Shown here: positions 12,371 through 25,200 of the stretch, piece after piece | Numbering within the stretch: position 1 is the stretch's first letter | How the letters are laid out: every line of letters begins with the position of its first letter | NCBI GenBank assembly: GCA_003344405.1 | Contig: NOWV01000160.1 | Location: 117,050 to 181,049 of the forward strand | Source: Trichoplax sp. H2 | Taxonomy: Eukaryota > Placozoa > Uniplacotomia > Trichoplacea | DNA length: 64,000 nt | Reading direction: 5' to 3' | Notes under the pieces: model-generated | The model's input: only the letters and a program-made list of their open reading frames with translations | Databases searched by the model: none | What the model was told of the DNA's origin: nothing | Made by a program: the position numbers and the translations under genes

Positions 12371-15300
12371 ACGCTCAAGTAGCTATCACACAGCCGACAT
12401 CTTCTCCATTTTCCGTCGAAGGTGGTAATAACATCCGAGTATGTTTTCAGTGTACACCAACTAATGGCTATCGTGTACTCGGCTGGAATCATAACAACAC
12501 TCGGATTGTTGCATCAAATCGAATTTCTCTAGAATTATCCAATACAGAATTGTGTATATCAGCTCTTAATCCCGGCGATCTTGGCGATTACACCTGCGTT
12601 GGCAATAATAACGCTGGCCAAACCAGAACAGCGTCATTTGTTTTGCTTGTTACACGTAAGTGAGAGTACTATTTTCAAATCTTACCATCTTTAATAATTA
12701 TCTTCGGCATCAATTTCTAGTGGCAAGGCTAACAGACCAAATAGAAAATTTACCCATTCGACTCTAATTAATTTACAGCTCTAGCCAAATAACGTACGAA
12801 TACTTTGTGAATAGAACTATCAAGCGAGCTTGTTTTAATGCTATATCAAATCTTCGGATTAAATTTTAGTGGAATTATTTGAAAGACAAGACTTGTAGAT
12901 TACATTCGCGATATTTAAAAGATCCAGTTACGTCGATCTAAGCATGCTGGAATAAAGCTTTCTATGTGTAATCTTGTGAGCACTAAACGACAATTAATAA
13001 TTTAAAAGATAAAAAGGGCTACGGTTATATAGCTATCCCTTTAAATCATCAAACTCAAATCAATTGTAAATCAGCAAAATACGATCATGAACCGTAATAT
13101 TTCTTAATAGTTAACATCCATAAATTCGTCCAATAGTAATAGATTAATTCTAGCTTTGCATATTATTTATTCAAACTTAAAATTGGTTTATAATTTCGAT
13201 AACCTGTGATTATAACAGCGAAAATTTCCTCCATATTTAGCCAGTACAAATTTATCCAGCGCTAAATGAAATGTACATTATTCGTTAGTTTTGCGCCTCT
13301 ACTAACGGTAATACATTTCGTACATGATAGCTTTTTATATCATGTATAATCATATGCACCCAAATTTCTGGAATATAGAATTAAATATATTTGACGACAG
13401 TTAAATTATCAATCTCTCTAAAAATTGATATTTACTAGAGTACTTCACGTAGTTAGATTGTCTATATAGCTTGTCTAATAAGCTCTTTTATCATTCGTGT
13501 AATTAGTGGGATACTCGATTGAAACGAAACGTCAACAAACTATTCCTTTCTTCCAAACTGGCTTAGTGAGTTGTAAAGTGGCTGGTTATCCTCCACCAAA
13601 CATTACCTGGCGATTAAATGGCACAGAAATTGAGTTTTATCGCTCTAACCGCCACCGGCTTCTAGGCAATGGGTCGCTTTTGATCTATAACGTCAATCAT
13701 AACGATTCTGGAAGGTATAGAATTACAGTAATTCGACCGGGCCAGCAAATTCCTCTAACAGAAAGCATTAACGTAAATGTTGGTGGTAAGGCTAAGAATG
13801 GACATGCTTTTCAAGTGGAATCCTGTGTCAATTTTATAATCAACATTCTTACTTCCTTTAATCTACAGTTTATCCGAGATTCTATCGCTATGGACGCTAT
13901 CCAGGATATCCAGTTAATGTAACGGTGATATCTGGTAGTAATTTTACTTTATCATGCAATGGGTTAGGTACTCCAACACCAAATATAACGTGGCTAGGAC
14001 CTAATCGACTTCCAGTCTTTAATTTACGCTATCGTGTAACAAATGGTGGCCGTCTATTTCACATTTACAATGCGCAGCGAAATTTTGATAGCGAATTCAC
14101 TTGTAGAGTTAATAATACCATCGCTACTATAAGTGGAACTGCACATATTACCATTTATGGTAAGTAGAAATCTAGCCTATTACCGTAAATATCAATACAA
14201 AAACAAGATATAAGATACTTTATCGATTTAAATTCCAAATTAATTGTACTACAATTAAGATATTACAATTTTTAAGAAGCAAGCTTGATTTTATAATAAT
14301 TTTAATATTGGTTTCATAATTCTTTCGCAACTTTCAGTCCTAATTTTAACCATTTTATCACTCTATTTTAATATCCTTAACCTTTGGTAACTTTCATTAT
14401 TCAACAGAAAAACCAGTTATATCATCTTTAACTAATTCACTTAGTATTGCTACTGGTAGCGCTATTTCATTGCGATGTATTACAACGGGCTATCCAAGAC
14501 CTAGAATAACATGGTATAGAGACGGTCAATTTGTAAATATAGTAAGTACTTGTCGGATTTCGTCTTATAACAGTGACTGTTACGGCATTGGTAATATAAG
14601 AATTATGTAATCTGTTCGATAATAATTGAGTACATTACCTAGTCGTATTTTAGTAGGTGTGAAAGCAACCTAAAAATAAATATTTTATGTTGATCAGGGA
14701 ATTGGTGGTGCCGTTAAACAAGACATTGTTCGAGGAGAAACTGTTACAAGTTATTTGAATATGACTAACGTTGGTCTTAATCAAGCTGGTATTTATACCT
14801 GTTCTAGCAGCAATAACATACCTTTCACATCAAACAGAACTACACAAATTACTACCAATGGTAAGGGTGTGACTATAATTTCAATATCAATCTCATTTCA
14901 AAATATTATATTTAGAAAGCGAGATTACTAGGTGATATAAGTGAATTTAAGCTCATTCTCCTTTCAACGTTCAATTCTAGTTAGGGCTCAAGTAGATAGT
15001 TCTTTTGGATTATCGATCGTACGTGGAGCTGTTACTGGTAAAACTACTTTGCTTTGCCGTGCATCGGGGAGTCCACGACCATTAATCTATTGGTCTAAAG
15101 ATAATATTAATATTACTCGTCAAGTTAACCCCTCAATTACCATCACTAGTAAAAACCTATCCAGTATTGCTATTTTGAGTAATTTAACGATATATGGATT
15201 AAATAGAAGTAATTTTGGCAATTATGTATGTTCAACTTATAATCGAATTAACAGAAATGCTGCACATCGCCGAATTATCCAACTCCAAGAAATAAGTGAG

Positions 15301-17037
15301 TTGAACTGTAAATATTCTGTCTTATAGACACTGGGTAAATAACTTTAACAACATGGCACATTTTGTAAACTAAACAAATGCCTTAGTTGTCAGGATAGTA
15401 GAATATTTACATATTGAAGCAGATTAGCTGTACCTGACGTGTTTGATATATAGACATTTTGTAAACAACTTTGGAATAGAGTAAATTTTGCAAATAAAAT
15501 AATTAGCATAATTTCTACAGCCATGAAACAGTTACATTATAAAACAGATTTTTCAATAACTTTTTTATTTATCTATTAACAGGCTTTCCTAGTTTTCCTA
15601 GATCTGTTACGGTTCGCTCTACAACGACGCACTCATTAACTATAAGTTGGTCATCTCCAATCAATCAAGGTGGTGGAATTATACAAATGTATAGAATTGC
15701 TTATTATCGAAAAAATTTGAGAAAGCAATATCAATATACGCCAAGTAGCCAAATAACATTAAATAATTTGGTCGATAACACTGACTACATCGTCGAAGTT
15801 AGCGCATCTAACGAAGCAGGATACGGAAAGTCAGCTACTATGATATTTAGAACAGCAAAGCCAGGTAGGAAACTGATGTTATTTGCTGCCTAGGCCCATA
15901 ACAGATTATAGACAACTGTTTGATTTAAATTTTTTTGCTGTCTGTACTATACTTTTGTGCGTAACTATAGTGGCTACATTTTCCCTAGGTCTGCCTAGCC
16001 CGCCGACCAATATCGAAATTAGGCTACTATCGAAAGATTCTTTCTTGATCAACTGGCAGACTGCAATAGACAACGGAGGAGTTCCTATCATAAGTTATAT
16101 CATCTCACATAAATTACATAGCTCTCGATACAATTGGTCGGAATTTTATGTGCCCAGTTACGAAAGATCCCATACAATCTACAATTTACCGTTTGGAGGT
16201 CAATATGATGTTCGAATGTTTACATATACTAAAGCAGGAAGAAGCAGTCCTACTAGGACCTGGAATGTTACACTATGTAAGCTAGTCTACTTGAAATGCA
16301 ATAAAATAGAATAATGTCACAGCCATCAAGGCACCAGAAATTATTATTTTAGTATGGTATTAACTGTGTTTCATATTTATTTTTTTACTACATGCAATCT
16401 TTAGCTCCAACTCCTCCACCAAATGGTAATCATACATATTAGCTAATGGATATCACTTATTTATCTGTTCATGCATTAAAATATTGAAGTTTTATCTCAA
16501 ATATCGGAAAATTTGCTTTGTGTAGTACATTAATAACGTAATATGCATGGAGTAAATTAGATGCAAGTATCCAAATATTCTTCAAGAATACGCATATTTA
16601 ATAAAATATATTAGTTAAATTATTATCCAATATTTACGATAACTTATATTTTTTGCAGCTGAAGCTCAGCTTTCCACATCCCAACTCGGTGCTATTATTG
16701 TAGTATGCATTATCTTGTCGCTAATTGCCTTCGATCTTGCCGTCTACTATTTACATGAAAAAGGATTAACAGCTGCTATTATAAATATCTGTTCTACACC
16801 TAACGATACGGAAATCATTAAAACAAGCCAAGGTAAGAATTTAGATTTTCGCTTGACTATAGCGATAATTATATACCCGTATTGCCGTATCCTTGTTAGC
16901 TAAAGAAATATTACAAATACGATAATCTCTCCTTTTACTTTTACTATTAATGGATTTTTTTCCACGCAGATACTACTATGGTAGCTAATACTAATGCCAT
17001 AAGAAATAGCATTAAAGAAGATCAAATTTCAGGGTAA
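12371..17037 (+). CDS. NCAM/fasciclin II-like adhesion protein: 5 Ig, 2 FN3, one TM helix
   Basis: A cell-surface adhesion receptor by architecture. Exons: 12371-12655 (Ig1, GDYTCVGN), 13507-13785 (Ig2), 13869-14159 (Ig3, FTCRV), 14408-14541 plus 14698-14860 (Ig4, split by a phase-0 intron; ITWYRDG, YTCSS), 14981-15295 (Ig5, YVCSTY), 15583-15864 (FN3-1, LTISWSSP), 15989-16276 (FN3-2, PSPPTNIEI), 16405-16425 (21-base proline-rich microexon), 16659-16832 (juxtamembrane, TM helix LGAIIVVCIILSLIAFDLAV, start of tail), 16970-17037 (tail, TAA stop). All outer junctions are phase 1. Five Ig, two FN3, TM and tail is exactly the NCAM/FasII order, and the TM segment followed by a Gly-rich turn recalls that family. 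Ig2 lacks its second cysteine (RYRITV). The stop overlaps a good donor (GGGTAAGC), so an alternative tail beginning at 17162 is possible. The 5' end is incomplete. Confidence 0.85.
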
Positions 17038-20000
17038 GCATTGCCACAGATTAATTTACAAAAACGGATTTTTTCGTTATAGAAAATTGAAACTTGTCAC
17101 TAAAATCTGATGTGAATAGATTCGCTATTTTATATGATTGCTAATTGCTATTACATCCATCAGTGAAGTCATATCACCTAAATGTTTAACTGTATTATTT
17201 CTCAGATTTCTCAAATTAAGTAATTCTACTTTCGATATAATTCTGACTTCTTACAATAGTGAATGGATCTCTGCTAATGTTTCCTATAACCATAGAGTTA
17301 GGGTTAGGGTTAGGGTTAGGGTTAGAACATTTCCTATAACCATAGACTATCCATGTATAATTAATTTCTAAGCTTAGATTTAAAAAGTATCAATTATGAG
17401 ATTACTATTTTATAGTCCTACGAAAATCGCAATCACGTCAAAATTTCATGATATCAGCTTTTGAATAACAGCATAAACGTAGACTAAGCAACAAGGCAAT
17501 ATTGGTTGATAACAATCAAAAGATTTTTGTTGGATATCCTATGATAACATATAAATTATAATTCCTATATCCTATTTAATTAATTCTATTCACATATGCA
17601 TCCCCATAAGTTGCTAGAATGCGATTTACATATTGAGCTATGATAAAAATTTAGATTACTAATTGTTTCGATTTTACCGTTAAGGATGCTGAATAATACC
17701 ATTGAAACAGGAAGTAGGGTATGAAGTACTTGACATGAACTCCGTTTCTCCATGCTTGATATCTTACGAACAGATATTTTATTTTATTCCAAATACTTTG
17801 TAATACTTACAGCTGTCGATTTTCTAACTTAATACGTTTGAAACAAATTCTATGAAAAGCTTATATTGCCATCGTGATAGAAATATGTTAAGAGACGGTC
17901 TTTTTTTAAATCAATTAAATTTAAGTGAAGTATTAATTTGGCTATATGTTAGAACTGGTAATACCTTATTAATCTCTAAATTTAAGGAGTAAAGCAATTT
18001 CATGGATATAAACTCAAATATGATCATTTCATATAGAAATGGGTTATTCCAGTATAACATTTAAATATAATTCGATACATTTTTGGTTTCTTGTACATGC
18101 AATTGCTGCCCTTTTACAAATGTTATGAATAAATGAAGAATTACTGAATTAATCACGATCAATCATATTTATTGGCTCTATCTTGCCGTCGAATAGCGTG
18201 CATAATAATATTCCATAGCCGATATTTCTACTATCAGTTGAGTAAAATGTCAATTGTACCTATCAATAAAAATATTTATCAAAAAAATAATTTGTTTTTA
18301 AAAAGCAAATATCCAAATAAATTATTAGCACGTGTGAAAATATATATAGTAATAGTTATGATCTAAGTATTTCGAAATACTTAACTTCAGTCAACGTCAT
18401 TCATAATGGTATCACGATATGACTTGAAATAAATTAAAGATAAGTAATAGAAAATACTAATGATACGTTCAGCACGGTTATTTAATTATGACATTCATAA
18501 AAGAATTAAATACAACATTTTTAGCTGAACAGCGTTATGAATGGAATTTGGTCAATTACTTTATGATCTAGTTTCAGTTCTGATAATAAATAAAGGTATG
18601 AGGTAATCATACCCCTTCTTAACATTTTGGTCTTCATGGTGTGCTGTAATACTATTTCAAGTACATACTTGAATTGACAGAGAAGCGATAATTTAATTAT
18701 TCATCATGCTAGGTACGTGTGAGATAATAGCTTTTAACGGTATTTACTTTTTAACCGCTATAAATCGCTGAATTTAGTTATTACATGAGCAATTACGGCA
18801 TCTATTGCACTATAAGCCCGCATTAGCAATCGACTACAGGTTTTGACGATAAAAAATATATAAGGTTTTATTGAATCCATATGTTGCTAATAAATTACTT
18901 GTCAATGTTTTAGCTAGTACCTCCATCAATGTTACTGTATACTTAGGTTGCAATATTGCCTTTAAGATTGATTGGCTGATAATATTCCAAAACTAATTTA
19001 CTTTTAGGAATGAAATAGCAGCATTAGCTCATTGAAAATTCCAATAATATTCAAAATCGCAAGCTTTCAAGGTGAATTTTAAAGAATCTGCCTCGTGGAC
19101 TTTGTCTGTATTTAATTTAATCGCATTAAACATACATTTATCACAATAGCTGCAATATAAATTTAGCTCCATTTCGTTAAAGTACTGCAAATGTAATCGT
19201 TTATTATCAATCCTTATAAGAAATTTCATTTATAGAAATTTTATGACTACTTTTAATTGCTTCTGTAAGAGAAAAAAATCATATTATAGTGACAAGCCCT
19301 TACAATTACAAAAGCTAAAATTAGTCTCTATTTCTTCATCTTTATCGATCCTCAAACTAAATGTTAACGATCTTAATAGACCCTTAGTATTCTATATCTT
19401 GATGATTGACAATTTACATACAGTATGATAATGTTGACGTATCTTTTAAGCCTAAAAAACATCCTAATATTAACGCTGGTAGCCTTGATTACACTCATTT
19501 CTTATAGTATACATTCGCCCAATGTTTATATTACCTAGCTGTTCTATCAGTGTTTCATAGTACTCTAGCGTAGCATCAACAAGAAATTTAAACTTGCCTG
19601 TAATACTAAATTGTAGATCATTAACTGGCTACTTATGTTAGCTCGATGATATCACTAGCAATGTTATTCAACACAGGTCCCGGTGACTAACTCTGTCTAT
19701 AAAGCTTGCATCGCCTAAATCTATATTAATTCTGTGTTGCAATCCAATCCTTACCTGAAGAGTATTAGCCCTCAAAATTGATTGGTACTTTATGCAATTT
19801 TGAGAGATCAGGAAGTAGTAAGATTTTGCTCAAATCGATCAGATAAGAGATATGCAAGTTAATGCGCATAAAGGAACAACTTGACCATTTAATGCCTTTG
19901 TTCAACATTTTAATTTTTATACCTCATAGTGCTATCGTTCATACGATAAGACGGTAGATCGAGAGAAGGTATATATTGTTACTTACTAATTACGCGGAAA

Positions 20001-20377
20001 CAGACTTTAAGGTTGATCAAAGAGATTATATGTATGCGTAATAACAGAAATCATCTCAGTTACCACAGTTAACTGCAATTTTCATCAAAATTTAAATGGA
20101 AATGAAATAAATTCGATACAATAGAACTAATATAACTATAATTTCTCTTACAATAGAGAGCCTAAACAATTTCAATGAAATTTTTTTTTTTGACATGAGC
20201 TCGCAGAACTTCAAGTATATCGATTCTTAAACTAATAAACACTTGTAACTTAAATATTTCAACCTTCTAATTGATAACATTCCTAACTTTTAAATTGCAT
20301 TTAAACTAATCAAGTGGAATGTTACAGTTAATTCGCAATTGCAAAGTAAAGTATGTAGTTGCAACAATTGCAGTTAA
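17038..20377. other. Intergenic between NCAM-like gene and SLC13 transporter
   Basis: The left edge should be 3' UTR of the NCAM-like gene or, if the 17033 donor is used, its last exon: an open frame from the acceptor at 17162 runs to 17371. The telomeric tract at 17280-17346 lies in it. A T11 run at 20181-20191 lies about 190 bases beyond the SLC13 stop. Small open frames at 18172-18366, 19029-19229 and 19243-19428 show no domain. Confidence 0.4.
17280..17346. repeat. Interstitial telomeric repeat flanked by 17-base direct repeats
   Basis: GTTAGG repeats, almost five perfect units, occupy 17297-17325. They are bracketed by identical TTTCCTATAACCATAGA copies at 17280-17296 and 17330-17346. 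A repeat tract between a short perfect duplication is what is expected when telomeric DNA is added during repair of a staggered break. Confidence 0.9.
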
Positions 20378-22282
20378 TCAAGGTGCTACTGTGGTTAGAG
20401 TGGCATTTCTATATGCCCACTCAGGGAAATGTGACAGATTAAAAGCAGCGATTCCCAAAGTATTCGTAATAGCTACCAAAATAAGTATTCCAATAAAATT
20501 CATCATTAATCCGGTTTTGACCATATCGATACTACGTACATATCCACTCGAGAAGGCAATGGCGTTAGGTGGTGTTGCAGCCGGCAGCATAAAAGCAAAG
20601 GAAGCTGCTACAGTTGTTGGTAACATAAAATAATAAGGATTAACATTCATACTTTGCGCCAATTGGCCAACTAACGGTAGAAAGATGGTTGCTGTCGCGG
20701 TGTTGGACATAATTTCGGTAAGAAAGCAGATAATAATACAAATTAATAATTGGACTAAAAACGGAGCTAGACTAGAGAAGACATTCATTTGCTGGCCTAG
20801 CCAATTAGATAATCCAGATAATTCACATGCTTTAGCAAGGGCAAAACTACCACCAAGTAAGAGGATAACATTCCATGATAAATTACGTTGTGTTACATCA
20901 AAAGTTAAAATTCTTCCTACACGTTTTGGAGGGTTAAAAAAGTTATATTTCCAAGGTGGTATATCAGGGATCATATGAAGAAGGAAGGCAATCAAGATAG
21001 CTGAAGTAGCATCGGAGACATAACCTTTGGGAAATAATGCTGCCCAACCGGGAATAAAACCTGGATTACGAGTTAACCAAAGAAGAACAAGTACTATACC
21101 CAAGATGCCAACAACCCATTCTTGGTAGGTCATTTTACCTAACTTTTTGTACTCGATCTGTATTACTTTCCTAGCACTAGCTGTATCCCACGATCTATCC
21201 GGTCCTTCTTGCCTATAAACTCGATTGCAAGTGAAGAAACGAATGATACCTCTCCAACTGTGATCATCATAAGCGAAGAAAAATACTAGCCACAACCAGG
21301 CGACAAATAAGACAATGATCATCGTTGGGCATCCGTAGACAAACCATCTGGCAAAATCGATTTGTGGAGCTTTAGGATACATATCTGAAGCTATTCCACT
21401 TAACACTAAGTTAGGTGGAGTTCCTGTTAATGTCGCTATGCCACCAATATTAGCTGCGTAAGGAACACACAGAATTAAGCCCTTAACAACTTTATCAAAC
21501 TTCTTTTTACTTAAGACAGGCTTATTTTCTCGATTAAACGTTATTGAGCCTTCATCATCGTTATTTGCTTCGCCCGAGGCTGCAACTTGTACGGTTAAAT
21601 CGTTGGAATTACGTCGTAACAATTCTTTCTGTTTTATGGAAGTACCTGATTGAATCGCTTGGTCACCATCTTTATCCTCATTTTCTACTGTTGATTCGTT
21701 ATTATCATCAGTACTGACATTTTTAGATAATTCACTAATGACGGCGGTTGCGATTGGTATCATCATTGCAGCAGTAGCTGAATTACTAATCCACATAGAT
21801 AGAAATGCTGTGACAATCATAAAGCCCAAAAATAAAAAGTGCGGCTTTGCACCTAGTAAGACTAAAACGTACAAAGCAATTCTTTTATGAAAATTAGTGT
21901 GCTCGATAGCTACTGCTACAGTTAATCCGCCTACAAATAGCCCAATGGTGTTATTAAAGTAATTGGGTACGACATCTTTCGATGGTAGTACTCCTAAGAT
22001 CGGAAATAAAAATATCGGCAGTAAAGCTGTCACAGCTAACGGCACTAACTCCAAAACCCAAAAGGACGCGATAATAATAACTGCATACGCTGTGCTAGCA
22101 ATTCGACTTTGTCCGACAATAGGCAAGGGCAACAATAAAATCGGTATAAGAATAATTAAGACACTTTTACCGAATGCTAGATACCATTTCAAAAAAGCCT
22201 GGAGTTTAGTTAATCGGCGTCCTTTCTGATTTTCGATGGTTTCTTTACCATTTATTTCCATATCAGTGTTGTTGTCAGCCAT
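20378..22282 (-). CDS. SLC13: SLC13-family Na+/dicarboxylate (or citrate/sulfate) cotransporter
   Basis: A 634-residue polytopic transporter of the DASS/SLC13 family, moving di- or tricarboxylates or sulfate with sodium across the plasma membrane. ATG at 22282; complete in one exon. Family signatures are present: WISNSATAAMMIPIA near residue 165, a long hydrophilic loop (about 190-265), GGIATLTGTPPNLVL near 285, MSNTATATIFLPL in the C-terminal half and AATPPNAIAFSSGYV near the end. The two SNT motifs and the two TPPN-type motifs match the inverted-repeat Na+/substrate sites of this family. Length is usual (about 570-630). Substrate cannot be read from sequence alone. Odd: no introns, while most neighbours have seven to eleven exons. 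Family assignment is very secure; the member is not. Confidence 0.97.
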   Translation of the reverse strand: MADNNTDMEINGKETIENQKGRRLTKLQAFLKWYLAFGKSVLIILIPILLLPLPIVGQSRIASTAYAVIIIASFWVLELVPLAVTALLPIFLFPILGVLPSKDVVPNYFNNTIGLFVGGLTVAVAIEHTNFHKRIALYVLVLLGAKPHFLFLGFMIVTAFLSMWISNSATAAMMIPIATAVISELSKNVSTDDNNESTVENEDKDGDQAIQSGTSIKQKELLRRNSNDLTVQVAASGEANNDDEGSITFNRENKPVLSKKKFDKVVKGLILCVPYAANIGGIATLTGTPPNLVLSGIASDMYPKAPQIDFARWFVYGCPTMIIVLFVAWLWLVFFFAYDDHSWRGIIRFFTCNRVYRQEGPDRSWDTASARKVIQIEYKKLGKMTYQEWVVGILGIVLVLLWLTRNPGFIPGWAALFPKGYVSDATSAILIAFLLHMIPDIPPWKYNFFNPPKRVGRILTFDVTQRNLSWNVILLLGGSFALAKACELSGLSNWLGQQMNVFSSLAPFLVQLLICIIICFLTEIMSNTATATIFLPLVGQLAQSMNVNPYYFMLPTTVAASFAFMLPAATPPNAIAFSSGYVRSIDMVKTGLMMNFIGILILVAITNTLGIAAFNLSHFPEWAYRNATLTTVAP

Positions 22283-25200
22283 CGTTCACCTTCATCGATG
22301 TATAATGAATAAATTCTATAATGGCCCGTATAAATAGGTTTGAAAAAAATTTTTTTGTTTACTTTCAAGCAGTATTTATTTAATGATTATATTAAATTAT
22401 AATATGCTATTCAATACACAGCACACACAAACGATGACAGCAGAGCATTGATCCTTATAAACTAGTATATACGAGTATACTAGTGCGTTCTTCCGTTGAT
22501 ATTAGCTTATTATTTTTTAACAATGTTAAAAAAAGGCAATGATTTCTCTCAAAGTACGATAATTACTGCGTACATATTACACGTATAAATGGTAATAAGA
22601 ATTCGAGGTAGAGCTTGCCTTAGTCTCAAAGAGGGAAGAGTAACCTAGTATAGCATTGACGCTGAATAAGAATTACTATTTGCACGTAATGAGATCATTT
22701 AGATTAGATATAGCTCTATGAAGTACATAAAATTAAAACCTGTTTGCATTGCTTTTTTTTTTTTTTTTCATTAGTAAGTTGCAAACGATAACAATCTCTG
22801 GAATATCATGGAATATAAGATTTACTGCTTGTAGTGCCTAGTATCAATTGCCAGTTTACTTTAATATATATGGCAATATGCTTACTATGCGATCGTGATA
22901 TTTCTAAAGTACATAATGGAAAAAAATTCGATTTATGTGCATAATGTCAAGGTCATAATCTCTGCTATAGACAATTGTACATACATTAGATCATGGGTAC
23001 TTTAATTAAGATCAATTCTAATTATCATTGTTACCTTATACTGCATGGTTTGTATACGAAAGATTCCTGTATGATTTTATTTTATGCAATGATAGGTAAA
23101 TAACGTATCGGGCATGATTTAATGGGTATCTTTCTTAAATAACAATAAAGAAAGCATAAGCTCATCTATGGACAACTAATACTTGCTAGTTATGTGTTTA
23201 CATTTATTGTCAATGACTATATAACAGCATTGCTGTTATTGGATACAGTTGGTTGAATTGTTATTCAACTTTCTTCAATCATTTAAACTACGATAGTATG
23301 TAAAACACTCTAGATTTGTACTACGCCTACCCTCGTTCAACACGTTGCATTGCAGATTAACGTAAAAATGTTCTGTAACTGCAGAATCGCTGAGATAACA
23401 TAACATTGTCATGTAATTCGTAGAAATTCTATCGACATCTAGCAAACCGTTGGCAATTTACTATGCTTGATTTTGTAAAGGCGTGAGAATAATTTCAAAC
23501 ATATCGATGTCTTGCAACAAGTTTGAGGACATTGGGATCAAAAACACGCAGTCAATAATGCTCAGAAGTCATTATTCCAATAAACTACCAGATGTCAACA
23601 CATTGAATCCTAATTAGCTTTGCAACATGATTAATGCTTAAAGACAGATAGCGTACTGTTCGTCTTACATAATAATTTATATTAATTATCATTCAAATGT
23701 TCTACCGGTAGCATTTCCTATAACATTTCATCGCGCTGTTTCAAGATTAAAATTTTTATCTCATCAAACTCAATATATTACTGGAATGATTATATCTATT
23801 CTATTCTAGTAATTTCAATTATTTTTTATTTGTTGCCATTTTGGTAAAACTGCAAGTATGGTTTAACGTTGAGCTGGCAAAAATATCATCCGCATTTTTA
23901 ATTTTTTATTATTTTTATCACGGAACTTTAACTGTGGTCTATATCAGTAATAAGTATTAATTAAGGAACCGTCAGGAAATTTGTTTATTTTAAAAATTGA
24001 TTTGATGCAGTTGAAATTGTACTCTGCAAACTACATAGTAGACTAGCTAAAAAGGCATTGCAGAATGCAAATAACGATGACCTCTATGTGCACATGATTG
24101 CACCTCTCCACATGTCATGTTTGCTTAATTTGCACAAAGTAATTTGCATCCAATGGAGATGATCTCGCTTGTTGCAAGGATCCCATAGAGTAAGTTATGT
24201 TTTAAATAATGTACTCAGGTATGGGAACTTGACGAGCACGTTTTTTTGTTAGCTTTCAGTTAGATGGAAGATCGCGTACATCCTAAGTGCCATACAAAGT
24301 TGCGTCTTGTCTTCGAGATTATTCTGTCAAATACTCGTATAGTAATGTTCTCAATTCGTCTAGAATGCGGTGGCATACTGTACTTGCACGTAGTAGCACC
24401 TTTTCATGGGTGCTCATTTACAGTTTCACAAGGTCTTGACTTTTATTTTTTATTCTATGAATTGGAGAATAAATGATAAATGATTAAATGCAAATCATTT
24501 CCATTGAATATGAGCTCAATATACTTTCAGTAAATAAATATTATTATGGGAATTACTGTTGTTACTATTATTTATTATATGCTCATTTTTGGTAAGGCAC
24601 GAGAGCTCCTTAACCGAAAATTATTGTGTTATTAATAACAGGATCGTTTCGAGAAATAACAGTATATCGATACCGATGGAGGAAGTACTAGAAATGTTTC
24701 TGTTTGTTGTATAGGCGCCGAAAGGACAACAGACATATGTACGTATTTGTTTAATCAATGCTGCATAGTAGCAAGCCTGAAGACCGTTCCTATTGCAGAT
24801 ACTGAATGATTTTCCGTAAGTGGTAAAAGTATGCTACCCTTTAGAATAATACTAAATATACTAAGCGAGTAAGTAATGAGACAACTCACTCTGTTATATG
24901 AATTATTTAATTTAAACTATTTTATAATTTTATTGGCATAAAGAAGTACTGCTATCTAGCGGTAGATATGCGTAATTTACTGTCCCAAAGACTTTGTTCT
25001 CAATCATGCACTTCTTGTCTCACGAAGTGTTTGATAATTCGGGCAATGTGCCGCAAGTGAGAGAATTAAAGTTTGGTGAAATGCTATTCCGTTGTCTACA
25101 GTACAGTATTATAAACTTCTATAATAAATTTATTTATCCGATTTTGACGATGAACAGTAAGAAAGAGATACGGTTTCACTACAAATTAATCACAAGCAAG

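Noticed and set aside
17138-17371. Independent gene encoding a Val-Arg repeat
   Set aside because: The repeat is the telomeric tract read in frame and there is no ATG start; at most it is an alternative last exon of the adhesion gene.
20319-20633. Plus-strand open frames over the SLC13 gene (also 20685-20978 and 21963-22229)
   Set aside because: They are antisense shadows of the transporter coding sequence.
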